DNA of 64,000 bases, from the NCBI RefSeq assembly GCF_027568575.1, contig NZ_JANUVP010000017.1. One strand, written 5' to 3'. Position 1 is the first letter of the stretch; each line of letters begins with the position of its first letter. This DNA is from Caldifermentibacillus hisashii. GTDB taxonomy: Bacteria; Bacillota; Bacilli; Bacillales; Caldibacillaceae. The position numbers and the translations under genes were made by a program. The notes below the pieces were generated by a model. The model was given only the letters and a program-made list of their open reading frames with translations. It did no database searches and was not told where the DNA came from. Positions 44,407 through 53,232 of this stretch are shown in pieces.

Positions 44407-45294
44407 TCACCTTTGCGGAATTTTTTCCATTTTATATTTGATAAAATTGATAAATTGCTGCAAAAGGTCTTTATCAAAGCCATCCGCTTCCATTTTCAGA
44501 ATATCCAGACCATCCTCAAAACTATAAGCTTTTCGGTACGGACGATCTAAGGTTAGTGCTGAAAACACGTCAACGATCATTAACATTTTTATTCTGATAT
44601 CGAGAACCTCAGGGTATGTTTTCGGGTAACCTGTTCCATTAAATCGAACATGGTGAAATTTTGCCATATCGCAAACAATGTTAGGAAAATTAAGGCTTTT
44701 GAGTATACAATCCCCATTTTCTGTGTGCATTTTAATATATTCATATTCTTCATTGGTTAAACTTTGATTTTTTATCAGAATTGAACGTGGAACTTTGATT
44801 TTGCCAATATCATGCAAAAGCAGGCCATAGCAATCATCAGCACTTACCGTCATACCCAGATAACGCATCCATTGCGCAGCGATCACAAACACATCAAGCA
44901 CATGTTTATAAGAACAATTATCCCAAGATTTTAATGCAGATAATAAGTTGACGACGCTTTCGTTCATATTCAGTAAAGCATGATTGGTTACAAATTGGAA
45001 ATCTTCATTGTCCTTTAATAAGATTGAATAACGTTGGTTTTTATTGTTTTTTATCAAAAAGTTATAAAAGTCTTGTGCAATTAAATCCGAAAAAATATTT
45101 GTCTGCTTTTGATAATTTGCTGTTGCAAATGGAGTAGATGAAACTTTTACATACGCTATTTCCAGAGACTGTAATTTTAAAATTTTATTTAGTGTTATCA
45201 CAGTACCGGCAGTAAAAATAACTTCATGATCAATAATGATATCTTCAGCTAAGACATCTCCAATCGTTAACCAATTGACTGGTTTTGTATACAA
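44407..45294 (-). CDS. HD-GYP domain protein (putative cyclic-di-GMP phosphodiesterase)
   Basis: About 295 residues. The C-terminal half is an HD-GYP domain: LLHDIGKIKVP, MHTENGD, FHHVRFNGTGYP (canonical HHERxDGxGYP) and DVFSALTLDRPYR. The N-terminal half (about 1-130) resembles the region before HD-GYP in Bacillus proteins. It would hydrolyse cyclic-di-GMP, but changes in the HHxRxxG segment leave activity open. GGAGGGGTG lies 6-7 bases before TTG 45294, which I prefer to ATG 45345. Single gene near motility regulators. Confidence 0.85.
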   Translation of the reverse strand: MYTKPVNWLTIGDVLAEDIIIDHEVIFTAGTVITLNKILKLQSLEIAYVKVSSTPFATANYQKQTNIFSDLIAQDFYNFLIKNNKNQRYSILLKDNEDFQFVTNHALLNMNESVVNLLSALKSWDNCSYKHVLDVFVIAAQWMRYLGMTVSADDCYGLLLHDIGKIKVPRSILIKNQSLTNEEYEYIKMHTENGDCILKSLNFPNIVCDMAKFHHVRFNGTGYPKTYPEVLDIRIKMLMIVDVFSALTLDRPYRKAYSFEDGLDILKMEADGFDKDLLQQFINFIKYKMEKIPQR

Positions 45295-46177
45295 ATCAGG
45301 CACCCCTCCGAATTTTTTGAAGGAGTATACATAGGCAGCTGGCAAACATAGTGTTACTTGGTCTAGTTCCTTTCACACGTTAGTCCCTTAAGCTTTGCGT
45401 CACCATTTTTCAATGGTTTTGCCTTTAATCATGTATACCAAATTTCTAGAGCTATCCACTCAAATTCTAGCAAATATGAATAGTGGGTAAGCTTATTTTA
45501 ATAAATAGGTTAAGAAATTTTTGAATAATTACTTTCTAGTATTTATTATACCAAAAAATGCATATTTTACAATAAAATATTCATATTTTAAAATTTATGT
45601 CGACCATGGTAAAGAGTGAAATTAGTATGATACAAAGTCTTCAAAAATTTCCTATTCATGGTAGCCACTATTTTAATTTTATTCGTAATATACTATTTGT
45701 ATATAGTAAGAATGAACTATTTCTTTTTGGAAACCTTTTAAAAATTATTGTTATTATGAACAAAAACTAGATACAGTGTTCACAATGGCAAATTTAACAC
45801 AATATATAGTAGGGATCGCTAATTATTTTTTTATCGTCATATATAGTCCAAAAGAACGAAAAATAGGGTGGTATCCAACGGTAAATACGTTCTGTTCTGA
45901 TTCAATGTATTTATTTTTTAGTCCAAAATGTAGGAATGTAGTCTACTAAGTTTTTTTAAAAAATCCGGGCTTCCATAAAGTTTATTTTAACTTTATGGTG
46001 CCCATTTTATGGTGGAATTTTGATATAACTACATTCTCAATACTTTTTGTTTTAATGAACGATTGGCACAATAAGGTATGGCAGATTTCACACCAGTATC
46101 ACCATATCTAGCGCAACCGGTATATCATGCTTCCGAGCGGCAGTCTGTAAGCTAACTATGGTTTTGAAAGAGAAGCG
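45295..46177. other. Intergenic region of about 880 bp with one hairpin
   Basis: A/T-rich, no credible frame. A long hairpin at 45967-46003 (GGGCTTCCATAAAGTT / AACTTTATGGTGCCC) is terminator-like with ATTTTAT after it. No gene that it would terminate is visible on the plus strand, so it may mark decayed DNA. Confidence 0.45.
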
Positions 46178-46771
46178 TCACTCTTTTCCTTTTGAAACCG
46201 GTTTGGCATAAAAAATGGCTCGCTCCGGCGCATTGCCGATGTAGTGAAAGGGATAGCAGGTGGTTACCGTTAAGATTTCATCCGGGGCCGTCGAACGAAT
46301 CACCGTTGTATCGTCTGCCGGAACGATATCCATTTCATAGATTTCGTATTTAAATTTTCCATATTCAAGTTCGACGATAAACGTATCACCTGTTTCCAAT
46401 TCCCCAAAATTACGAAACACGGTATCCCGGTGACCGGAAAGGACGATTTGGTCGTTTTGCAATGGATAGGCGGTTCCTGTATAATGACCGACCCCTTTTT
46501 CTAATTCTTCTTCATCCGTCCCTTCAATAATTGGCAGCTCTTTTTTTAGTTTTGGGATTTTTAATATACCGATTGTTTCCCCTTTTTGATAAGAGAGAGA
46601 GGAAGGGTCGATTTGTGAATCATTATTGTTTTGTTCGACGATTTTTTTGGCTTCAACGATTCTTTTTTCAACTTGATTGTTTCCGTCCCAAATGTGATAT
46701 AAGGCATATCCGATCAAAATGAATCCTGTTGTAAACAAAAGACCGATCAATATTTTCAGGAATCGTTTCAT
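46178..46771 (-). CDS. Class D sortase
   Basis: A 197-residue membrane-anchored transpeptidase: N-terminal transmembrane segment (about 5-26), short linker, then the sortase barrel. The catalytic triad is visible in LSGHRDTVFRNFG (His), LTVTTCYPF (Cys) and APERAIFYAKP (Arg). The layout matches Bacillus YhcS-like sortases that anchor surface proteins to the wall. No LPxTG substrate gene is in the window. AAGGTGGG precedes ATG 46771. Confidence 0.9.
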   Translation of the reverse strand: MKRFLKILIGLLFTTGFILIGYALYHIWDGNNQVEKRIVEAKKIVEQNNNDSQIDPSSLSYQKGETIGILKIPKLKKELPIIEGTDEEELEKGVGHYTGTAYPLQNDQIVLSGHRDTVFRNFGELETGDTFIVELEYGKFKYEIYEMDIVPADDTTVIRSTAPDEILTVTTCYPFHYIGNAPERAIFYAKPVSKGKE

Positions 46772-46897
46772 AAAATCCCACCTTATGGAGAAATCGCTAA
46801 AAATTTTCTTTCATTATACAATATGCCGTTACGTGTCGTATATATTTACTAGAATATATGTGAAAGAGAAGGCTGTCATATTGTTTTGCCGTTCATT

Positions 46898-47536
46898 TTA
46901 TTCCTCAATTAATTTTTCTAAGTATATGGTTTCGCCTTCAACAATATTTGCTTGACCATTCGTATGTTCAATCATCCATTCCTTAAACTGATCTTCTTGT
47001 CCAAAATCTACATATGTTTCCAATTCAACTTTATCAAAATAATGGATCTCTTTAATCGTGTAAACAGATGACTGCAAATCATTTTCCAGCTTACCCAGCC
47101 AAGTATAATCAACGGTCGTATGCATGATACGCGTCAATTTCCGCTCAACGATTCCGGTTGCGTTTAACCCTTCTGATGTGGCTTTCGAATAAGCACGAAT
47201 AAGACCGCCGGCACCTAGTTTTATTCCGCCAAAATATCTTGTTACGACAACAACCGTATCTTTTACATTCCGTTTTTTTAACACGTCAAGCATCGGAACA
47301 CCGGCTGTACCACTTGGTTCTCCGTCATCGTTCGCCTTCTGAATTTCATCATGTTCGCCGATAAGATAGGCAGAACAATTGTGGGTTGCATCCCAATTTT
47401 GTTTTTTTATTTTTTGAATAAAACTTTGGGCTGCATCGATCGTTTCTGCCCGATTTATGTAGGAGATAAACCGTGATTTTTGGATGACAATTTCGTTGGA
47501 ACCATAACCTTTTACTGTCAAATAATCTGTTCTCAA
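46898..47536 (-). CDS. yvyE: YigZ/IMPACT family protein
   Basis: A 212-residue protein with the UPF0029 (IMPACT) domain: KKQNWDATHNCSAYLIG, DDGEPSGTAGVPML and VVVTRYFGGIKLGAGGLIRAYSKA, followed by a DUF1949 domain. Function is not settled. It starts at TTG 47536 after AAGGGAG. It lies divergent from degS, exactly as yvyE does in Bacillus. Confidence 0.93.
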   Translation of the reverse strand: MRTDYLTVKGYGSNEIVIQKSRFISYINRAETIDAAQSFIQKIKKQNWDATHNCSAYLIGEHDEIQKANDDGEPSGTAGVPMLDVLKKRNVKDTVVVVTRYFGGIKLGAGGLIRAYSKATSEGLNATGIVERKLTRIMHTTVDYTWLGKLENDLQSSVYTIKEIHYFDKVELETYVDFGQEDQFKEWMIEHTNGQANIVEGETIYLEKLIEE

Positions 47537-47731
47537 GTGAAATCTCCCTTCTGCTTAAAGTAATTACTTTCGCTTCTTGTCATACATATGTTCTATTATA
47601 TAAAAGGTAAAGCATTGTCGCAATTACTATGAATCACTCTGATTGAAAACCGCTAATCTTTTATGTAAAAATGTATATAGTATACTGAATAATATAGCAT
47701 TTGTAAACTATATAACCTTTCTTGGAAAAAG

Positions 47732-47740
47732 TGGTATGAT
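47732..47740 (+). promoter_or_regulatory. Possible extended -10 promoter of degS
   Basis: TG-G-TATGAT lies about 75 bases before the degS start; the -35 region is weak, as expected for extended -10 promoters. Confidence 0.35.
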
Positions 47741-47816
47741 GGTAAATAGATAAATGATAGTTATTTTGGTGCATTGGGTTTTCACCCGAGAAAATTTGTC
47801 TTATTGGAGTGAAACT

Positions 47817-48962
47817 ATGTCAGCGAAACATTTTGATACGAAATCATTAGATGCTATTTTAAATAAAATGATAGACACTGTTGATGAGAGTAAAAGAGAA
47901 ATCTATAAAATTGGTGAACAAAGTCGGAAGGATTATGAATTTATTATTGCAGAATTAGAGAAAACAAAACAATTGATTAGCGAATTGATTGAAGAAGAAG
48001 ATCGACTGGAAAAAGAAACTCGTCAGGCAAGAAAAAGATTATCAGAGGTCAGTCAGCACTTTGATACATATTCTGAGCACGAGGTGCGTGTCGTCTATGA
48101 ATATGCACATAATTTACAAATGAAGTTAATGATGTCCAGACAAATGGAAAAACAGCTTAGAGAACGGCGGGATGAACTGGAACGACGGGTTGTCGGAATC
48201 AAAGAGACAATTGAGCGGGCCGACAAACTTGTCTCCCAAGTTAATGTGGTGATTAATTATTTAACCGGCGATTTAAAGAGTATGACAGAGTTAATTAAAG
48301 ATGCACATGAAAAACAGGAATTTGGCTTAAAAATTTTGGAAGTCCAAGAAGAAGAAAGGAAGCGTTTGTCCCGGGAAATTCACGATGGTCCGGCTCAAAT
48401 TTTGGCCAATGTCATGATGCGTTCTGACTTAATCGAAAAAATTTATTATGAACGTGGAATTGATGAGGCTTTAGCGGAAATTAAAAAATTAAAGGAAACC
48501 GTTCGCGACGCCCTCTATGAAGTACGCCATATAATTTATGACCTGCGACCGATGGCATTGGATGATTTAGGCTTGGTACCAACGCTGAAAAAATACTTAC
48601 AAACCGTAGAAGAATATAATAAAATGGCAAAAATTCAGATTCCATTCACGTATATTGGAGATGATGAACGGATCGATTCAAAAATGGAAGTCGCGCTGTT
48701 TCGTTTGATTCAAGAGTCTGTTCAAAACGCACTAAAACATGCGCAGGCAAAGGAAATTCAAGTAAAGCTTGAAATTAATAAAAACAACATTATTGCTGTA
48801 ATAAAAGATGACGGCATTGGTTTTGACCCGATGTTAAAAAAAGAAGGTTCTTTTGGACTAAGAGGGATGAAAGAAAGAGTAGAATTACTTGACGGTAGTA
48901 TTTCGATCCAATCGAGTAATGGAAATGGGACTAAAGTTATAATTAAAATTCCATTAAAATAA
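47817..48962 (+). CDS. degS: Sensor histidine kinase DegS
   Basis: A 381-residue cytoplasmic kinase without membrane segments. The N-terminal sensor part is coiled coil (about 20-165); the HisKA_3 motif EEERKRLSREIHDGPAQ puts the phosphorylated His at residue 189, the same number as in Bacillus subtilis; HATPase motifs NALKHA and DDGIGFD are present. It phosphorylates DegU and so controls exoenzymes, competence and motility. TTGGAGTGA before ATG 47817 decides the start; the longer frame from 47754 lacks such a site. Confidence 0.96.
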   Translation: MSAKHFDTKSLDAILNKMIDTVDESKREIYKIGEQSRKDYEFIIAELEKTKQLISELIEEEDRLEKETRQARKRLSEVSQHFDTYSEHEVRVVYEYAHNLQMKLMMSRQMEKQLRERRDELERRVVGIKETIERADKLVSQVNVVINYLTGDLKSMTELIKDAHEKQEFGLKILEVQEEERKRLSREIHDGPAQILANVMMRSDLIEKIYYERGIDEALAEIKKLKETVRDALYEVRHIIYDLRPMALDDLGLVPTLKKYLQTVEEYNKMAKIQIPFTYIGDDERIDSKMEVALFRLIQESVQNALKHAQAKEIQVKLEINKNNIIAVIKDDGIGFDPMLKKEGSFGLRGMKERVELLDGSISIQSSNGNGTKVIIKIPLK

Positions 48963-49701
48963 GTAATATGGACCTAGTTATTAAATGGTTTATTTTGTAA
49001 AATAATAATTAGTTCGAAAAACGGAGAATATTAATTGATGTATGGACACTTTAGTATAATTGTGGGACAAAAATAGGCCCGTTGCAGAGGCCATTAAAAA
49101 AGCGATAAATAATTATAAGATTACTTGCTAAACAGCATATTTAGATGTATTTTTGTGATTTATACTACTATATCTATATAAGTGAACTTATTCGAATTGT
49201 TTTTCAGTGGCGCTCTCATCGCATGAGCTTTTGTCATTTTTTGTCAAAAAAGTGTATTTTCTAATTTTATACACAAGCAGGTAGATGTTAGTTGAATATC
49301 GAATATAACAGATATTGCTTATTCCATCCCATTCTTTTTTAACAGTTGAAATCTATCAATGCAAATACTACCTTTGAACTACATGTAAACGTTTTGTAGA
49401 ATACTAAACATCGTTCTTCCAACATTATTAAGAGATCATTTTAAAGAATACTCGGCGACTGCGCCAAGCCATCAGGCGACGGCAGAGCCGCAGTTCAGCG
49501 AAAAAACATTTTCGCTTGAGAGGTAAAGCTACCGAAGTCTCTCTAGTACACCGAAAAAATATAAAATTTTTTCGGTTGCGAGGTATTCCTGCGAAGCTTT
49601 CCTTATACACTTATGCGTTAGGAAAGTAGAAATTGGGAAATTTTTACTTTTCCATTAGCTAAAAAAGACTGGTTACACAATGGCAAGGGAGGATAATCAT
49701 T
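48963..49701. other. Enlarged degS-degU gap (739 bp) with repeats
   Basis: Bacillus degS and degU are normally separated by only a short gap. Here the gap holds a dispersed repeat (49089-49212) and a structured element (49481-49590: GGCAGAGCCGCAGTT, a perfect 10-bp hairpin CCGAAAAAAT/ATTTTTTCGG at 49551-49575, then TTGCGAGGTATTCC). No gene is credible in it. Confidence 0.7.
49089..49212. repeat. Dispersed repeat copy A (partner at 52840-52940)
   Basis: About 124 bp that aligns with 52840-52940, including ATAAATAATTATAAGA and AAGTGAACTTATTC, with small gaps. Same orientation. Could be a MITE remnant. Confidence 0.7.
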
Positions 49702-50388
49702 TTGAAAAAGACAAAAATATTGATTATAGATGATCATCAACTCTATCGGGAAGGAATAAAAAAAATACTGGAATTCGAGAAATCCTTTGAAGTTGTCGGG
49801 GAAGGCGAAGATGGAAATCTGGCTGTCGCACTTGTAGAAAAGTATCATCCGGATGTAGTAATTATGGATATTAACATGCCTCACGTGAATGGAGTTGAGG
49901 CGACGAAGCATTTAGTTGAAAGTTTTCCGGAAACAAAAGTTATCATATTATCGATTCATGATGATGAGAATTATGTGACACATGCGTTGAAAACCGGTGC
50001 GAGCGGGTATCTACTTAAGGAAATGGACGTGGATGCCTTAATAGAGGCAGTAAAAGTGGTAGCAGAGGGAGGATCTTATATCCATCCAAAAGTAACTCAT
50101 AACTTGGTGAAAGAGTTTCGTAGACTTGCAGAAAATGCAGCGAAAAAAAATTCAGGGTATAAGGCAAATATTCGACGTCCGTATCATTTGTTGACACGCC
50201 GTGAATGTGAGGTACTTCAACTGCTGGCAGAAGGAAAGAGTAATAGAAAAATTGGTGAAGCATTATATATTAGTGAAAAAACCGTTAAAAACCATGTAAG
50301 TAATATTTTACAAAAAATGAACTGTAATGATCGTACGCAGGCAGTCGTCGAGGCAATTAAAAGAGGTTGGGTGGAAGTTTTGGATTAA
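49702..50388 (+). CDS. degU: Response regulator DegU
   Basis: A 228-residue NarL-type regulator. The receiver domain has DDHQ near the start and the phospho-acceptor Asp56 in VVIMDINMPHVNGVEAT; LSIHDDENYVTHALKTGASGYLLKEMD is nearly identical to Bacillus DegU. The LuxR-type helix-turn-helix is TRRECEVLQLLAEGKSNRKIGEALYISEKTVKNHVSNILQ (about 165-205) in its key positions. It starts at TTG 49702 after GGGAGG. Partner of DegS. Confidence 0.96.
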   Translation: MKKTKILIIDDHQLYREGIKKILEFEKSFEVVGEGEDGNLAVALVEKYHPDVVIMDINMPHVNGVEATKHLVESFPETKVIILSIHDDENYVTHALKTGASGYLLKEMDVDALIEAVKVVAEGGSYIHPKVTHNLVKEFRRLAENAAKKNSGYKANIRRPYHLLTRRECEVLQLLAEGKSNRKIGEALYISEKTVKNHVSNILQKMNCNDRTQAVVEAIKRGWVEVLD

Positions 50389-50422
50389 TTTAAAAGGCTG
50401 GGAATGGAAAAGACCAAAATCG

Positions 50423-50472
50423 CGGCAAGAGGAGATAACAATTTGTGTTTCTCCTCTTGCCGAATTATTTTC
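50423..50472 (+). terminator. Terminator of degU
   Basis: CGGCAAGAGGAGA and TCTCCTCTTGCCG form a perfect 13-bp stem (50423-50462) followed by AATTATTTTC. Confidence 0.8.
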
Positions 50473-50486
50473 TGGAAGTATAGTAA

Positions 50487-50643
50487 TTTTGGACAAAAAC
50501 CTTGGACAAGTTTTAATGTATATTTTAGGCGAAAACTTTGGGCAGGTTTTAATGTATAATTATAGGCATTACTTTAGGCAAAAACATTGGACAAGTTTTA
50601 ATGTATATTTTAGGCAAAAACCATGGACAAGTTTTAATGGCCA
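50487..50643. repeat. Four 36-bp repeats downstream of degU
   Basis: Units at 50487-50522, 50523-50558, 50573-50607 and 50608-50643 share TTTTAGGCAAAAAC and TTGGACAAGTTTTAATGTATA. The second and third are separated by 14 bases. Confidence 0.8.
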
Positions 50644-50730
50644 GTTCCGAGCAACAGCAACTTCACTAAGCGGCCCGCATTTTTCTAAGACATTTAATAT
50701 CTGTTAGTTTTGGAGCGGTTCAGTTTTTGC

Positions 50731-51636
50731 CTATTCAAAGTAAATCCATCTATTTTTTCCCAAAGTTTTATAATTTTTCTTTAATATTTTATAAACCCTC
50801 CCGCTATTTTCAATAATATTACACCATTCTTGAACTGCTTTTGTTGTTATTTTTCGTTCGGGAAATAACAATCTGAATTCATCTACACTCCGAAGAACAG
50901 CGCTTTCAATCTTTTCTTCATTATTACACGAGATACATTTATAAAAATTTTTATCAATGACTAATGAAAAAGAATGACAGTCTTTACAGTAAATCCCTTT
51001 GCGTATTTTCTCATATTCATAGGATGGTATTTGACTGAAGGGAGATTCAACAATATGTGCATTGATTAATTGATCCGCCAACATTTTATGTTTACTCGTT
51101 AATTTTGTTGTATTTGAGTTGAGTTGTTTAAAGTATTGTTTATTTTGTGTCGGAAGTATAAAAGGTACGTCAGGAGAAGCCTGATATAATGTGAATTCAG
51201 GGTTAACAAAAATAACATAAGATACAACCGGCATATCAAAATCATGCTCTGTAAGCCATTTGCGCAAAAGTGTTTCACTTCTTTCCAATTGAGTGAGAGG
51301 GCTTGCGATTTCTTGGCTAGGATTCTTATAAATTTTATTATTTTTGTAATAATAATCCCCTATATAGTTTTTTATATCTATTAGGTGGATTGAATTAGGA
51401 GTAATAATTAAAGAATCAATTTGAAACGTAGAGTTGTTTACTTTAAGCAATAAATCGTTCAGAACGAGACAGTCACATTGAAGTTTTTCAGCCATTGAAT
51501 CAAATAATACTTCTCCTTCATAACCCATTCTTAAATTGTAGTAATACCGCTTGTCTCTCTCGGATAACTCCATCCTAAGATTGAGGATCCTCATTTTTTT
51601 TAATTCAATAGATTCTGATCGAGTTTTATAAATCAT
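50731..51636 (-). CDS. NERD-domain protein with C-terminal zinc ribbon
   Basis: About 301 residues. The N-terminal NERD (nuclease-related) domain shows GYEGEVLFD (about 40), FQIDSLIITPNSIHLIDIKN and YIGDYYYK (about 70-100), the nuclease-like Glu/Asp/Lys pattern. A C-terminal zinc ribbon follows (IYCKDC and YKCISC, about 215-240). Related proteins occur in Bacillus with unknown role, and some NERD proteins belong to defence or DNA-processing loci. AAAGGATGTGG supports ATG 51636. It lies between degU and degV, where close relatives have no gene, and its 5' end is under 100 bases from palindromic array 2. Confidence 0.82.
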   Translation of the reverse strand: MIYKTRSESIELKKMRILNLRMELSERDKRYYYNLRMGYEGEVLFDSMAEKLQCDCLVLNDLLLKVNNSTFQIDSLIITPNSIHLIDIKNYIGDYYYKNNKIYKNPSQEIASPLTQLERSETLLRKWLTEHDFDMPVVSYVIFVNPEFTLYQASPDVPFILPTQNKQYFKQLNSNTTKLTSKHKMLADQLINAHIVESPFSQIPSYEYEKIRKGIYCKDCHSFSLVIDKNFYKCISCNNEEKIESAVLRSVDEFRLLFPERKITTKAVQEWCNIIENSGRVYKILKKNYKTLGKNRWIYFE

Positions 51637-51730
51637 ATTCCACATCCTTTGTAGTTATAATTTTCAAAATCTATTATATTGGAATTCTACTATTTTTTCT
51701 ATAAAAAAATGAAGTTTCCCGCCCAAAAGT

Positions 51731-52690
51731 GACGACGAGAAGTGATCTCGTCGACAAAAAGTGGAGTTTTTCGCGCAAAAGTGACGACGAGAAGTGGTCT
51801 CGTCGCCAAAATAGAGCATTTTCCGCCTCAAAAAGGTGACGAGAAAGAGTCTCGTCGCCAAAAAATGGAGTTTCCCGCGCAAAAGTGACGACGAGAAGTG
51901 GTCTCGTCGCCAAAAAATGGACTTTCCCGCATAAAAATGACGACGAGAAGTGGTCTCGTCACCAAAAAATGGGATTTCCCGCGCAAAAGTGACGACGAGA
52001 AGTGGTCTCGTCGCCAAAAAATGGACTTTCCCGCATAAAAATGACGACGAGAAGTGGTCTCGTCACCAAAAAATGGGATTTCCCGCCCAAAAGTGACGAC
52101 GAGAAGTGATCTCGTCGACAAAAAGTGGAGTTTTTCGCGCAAAAGTGACGACGAGAAAAGGTCTCGTCGCCAAAAAATGGAGTTTCCGGCCAAAAAATGA
52201 CGACGAGAAAGAGTCTCGTCACCAAAAAGTGGAGTTTTTCGCGCAAAAGTGACGACGAGAAGTGGTCTCGTCGCCAAAAAGTGGCATTTCCCGGCTCAAA
52301 ATGGTGACGAGAAAGAGTCTCGTCGCCAAAAAATGGAGTTTCCCGCCCAAAAGTGACGACGAGAAGTGATCTCGTCGCCAAAAAATGAAGTTTCCCGCAT
52401 AAAAATGACGACGAGAAAGTGTTTCGTCGCCAAAAAGTGGCATTTCCCGGCTCAAAATGACGACGAGAAAGAGTCTCGTCACCAAAAAATGGAGTTTCCC
52501 GTACAAAAATGACGACGAGAAGTGGTCTCGTCGCCAAAAAATGGAGTTTCCCGCACAAAAATGACGACGAGAAGTGGTCTCGTCGCCAAAAAGTTGAGTT
52601 TTTCGCGCAAAAATGACGACGAGAAGTGGTCTCGTCACCAAAAAATGGAGTTTCCCGTACAAAAATAGCGACGATATTGGCTTTCAATCG
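51731..52690. repeat. Palindromic array 2: 18 hairpin units at exact 52-bp period plus a variant end unit
   Basis: Palindromes GACGAGA-N5-TCTCGTC start at 51731, 51783 and so on to 52615, all steps exactly 52 bp, followed by a terminal unit near 52668 with a perfect stem GCGACGAT/ATCGTCGC and a longer loop. Linkers are 27 bp, of the type AAAAAATGGAGTTTCCCGCA. The array is in the opposite orientation to array 1 and shares linker variants with it, e.g. the complement of AAGTGGCATTTCCCGGCTC. Open frames through it rich in FGDETLSRRHF-type repeats are by-products. Confidence 0.95.
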
Positions 52691-52839
52691 TCGCATACAT
52701 TTTTTTGTAGTAAAAATTTTAATCAAATTGCAAGGGAAATTGATTTACTTATAGAATGGAATAGTATAGATTTAAAAAGGATGTAATTTTGTCTATAAAA
52801 TTTTGTTTTTCATCAAAACGGCAACCGGTAGTTTTCAAA

Positions 52840-52940
52840 GGCTACTGAAAAAGTGGTAAATAATTATAAGACTATTTAGGTGTTTTTGTGGTTGCTATAT
52901 TCTGTGTAAGTGAACTTATTCAAATTGTTTTTCAGCGGCG
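52840..52940. repeat. Dispersed repeat copy B (partner at 49089-49212)
   Basis: About 101 bp aligned with copy A; it lacks about 12 bases in the middle. It lies just outside array 2, so the NERD gene and array are bracketed by two direct copies. Confidence 0.7.
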
Positions 52941-53232
52941 TCTAGTTTTCCCTATGTATACATTTCAAAGCATTGCCCTCATTAATTTTAAAGGAACGAA
53001 ACGCACTTATAATTTTTTATATCCCGAAATTCTGCATAGCGTAATCTATTATGAATCTTAAAAAATAAAACCAGACGAAATGAATATTTAGCTTTGCACA
53101 AGGGTTCGGATTTTTGCTTAGCCGAATTAGTAATCATTTCCCTTACTGTGCTGCCAACAAAATTTTGTTCATCATGTTTCGTGCGTAATATAGGCTTTAA
53201 TTATGATTGTGAAGAGAAAGGAAGGGATGTTT

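Noticed and set aside
31471..52690. CRISPR arrays
   Set aside because: The units have regular spacing and palindromes, but the linkers are conserved and recur, repeats vary in their arms, and no cas genes are present.
51664..52726. Several long overlapping minus-strand frames through array 2 (up to 255 codons)
   Set aside because: Same reason: repeat read-through in all three frames, with repeated FGDETLSRRHF-type strings.
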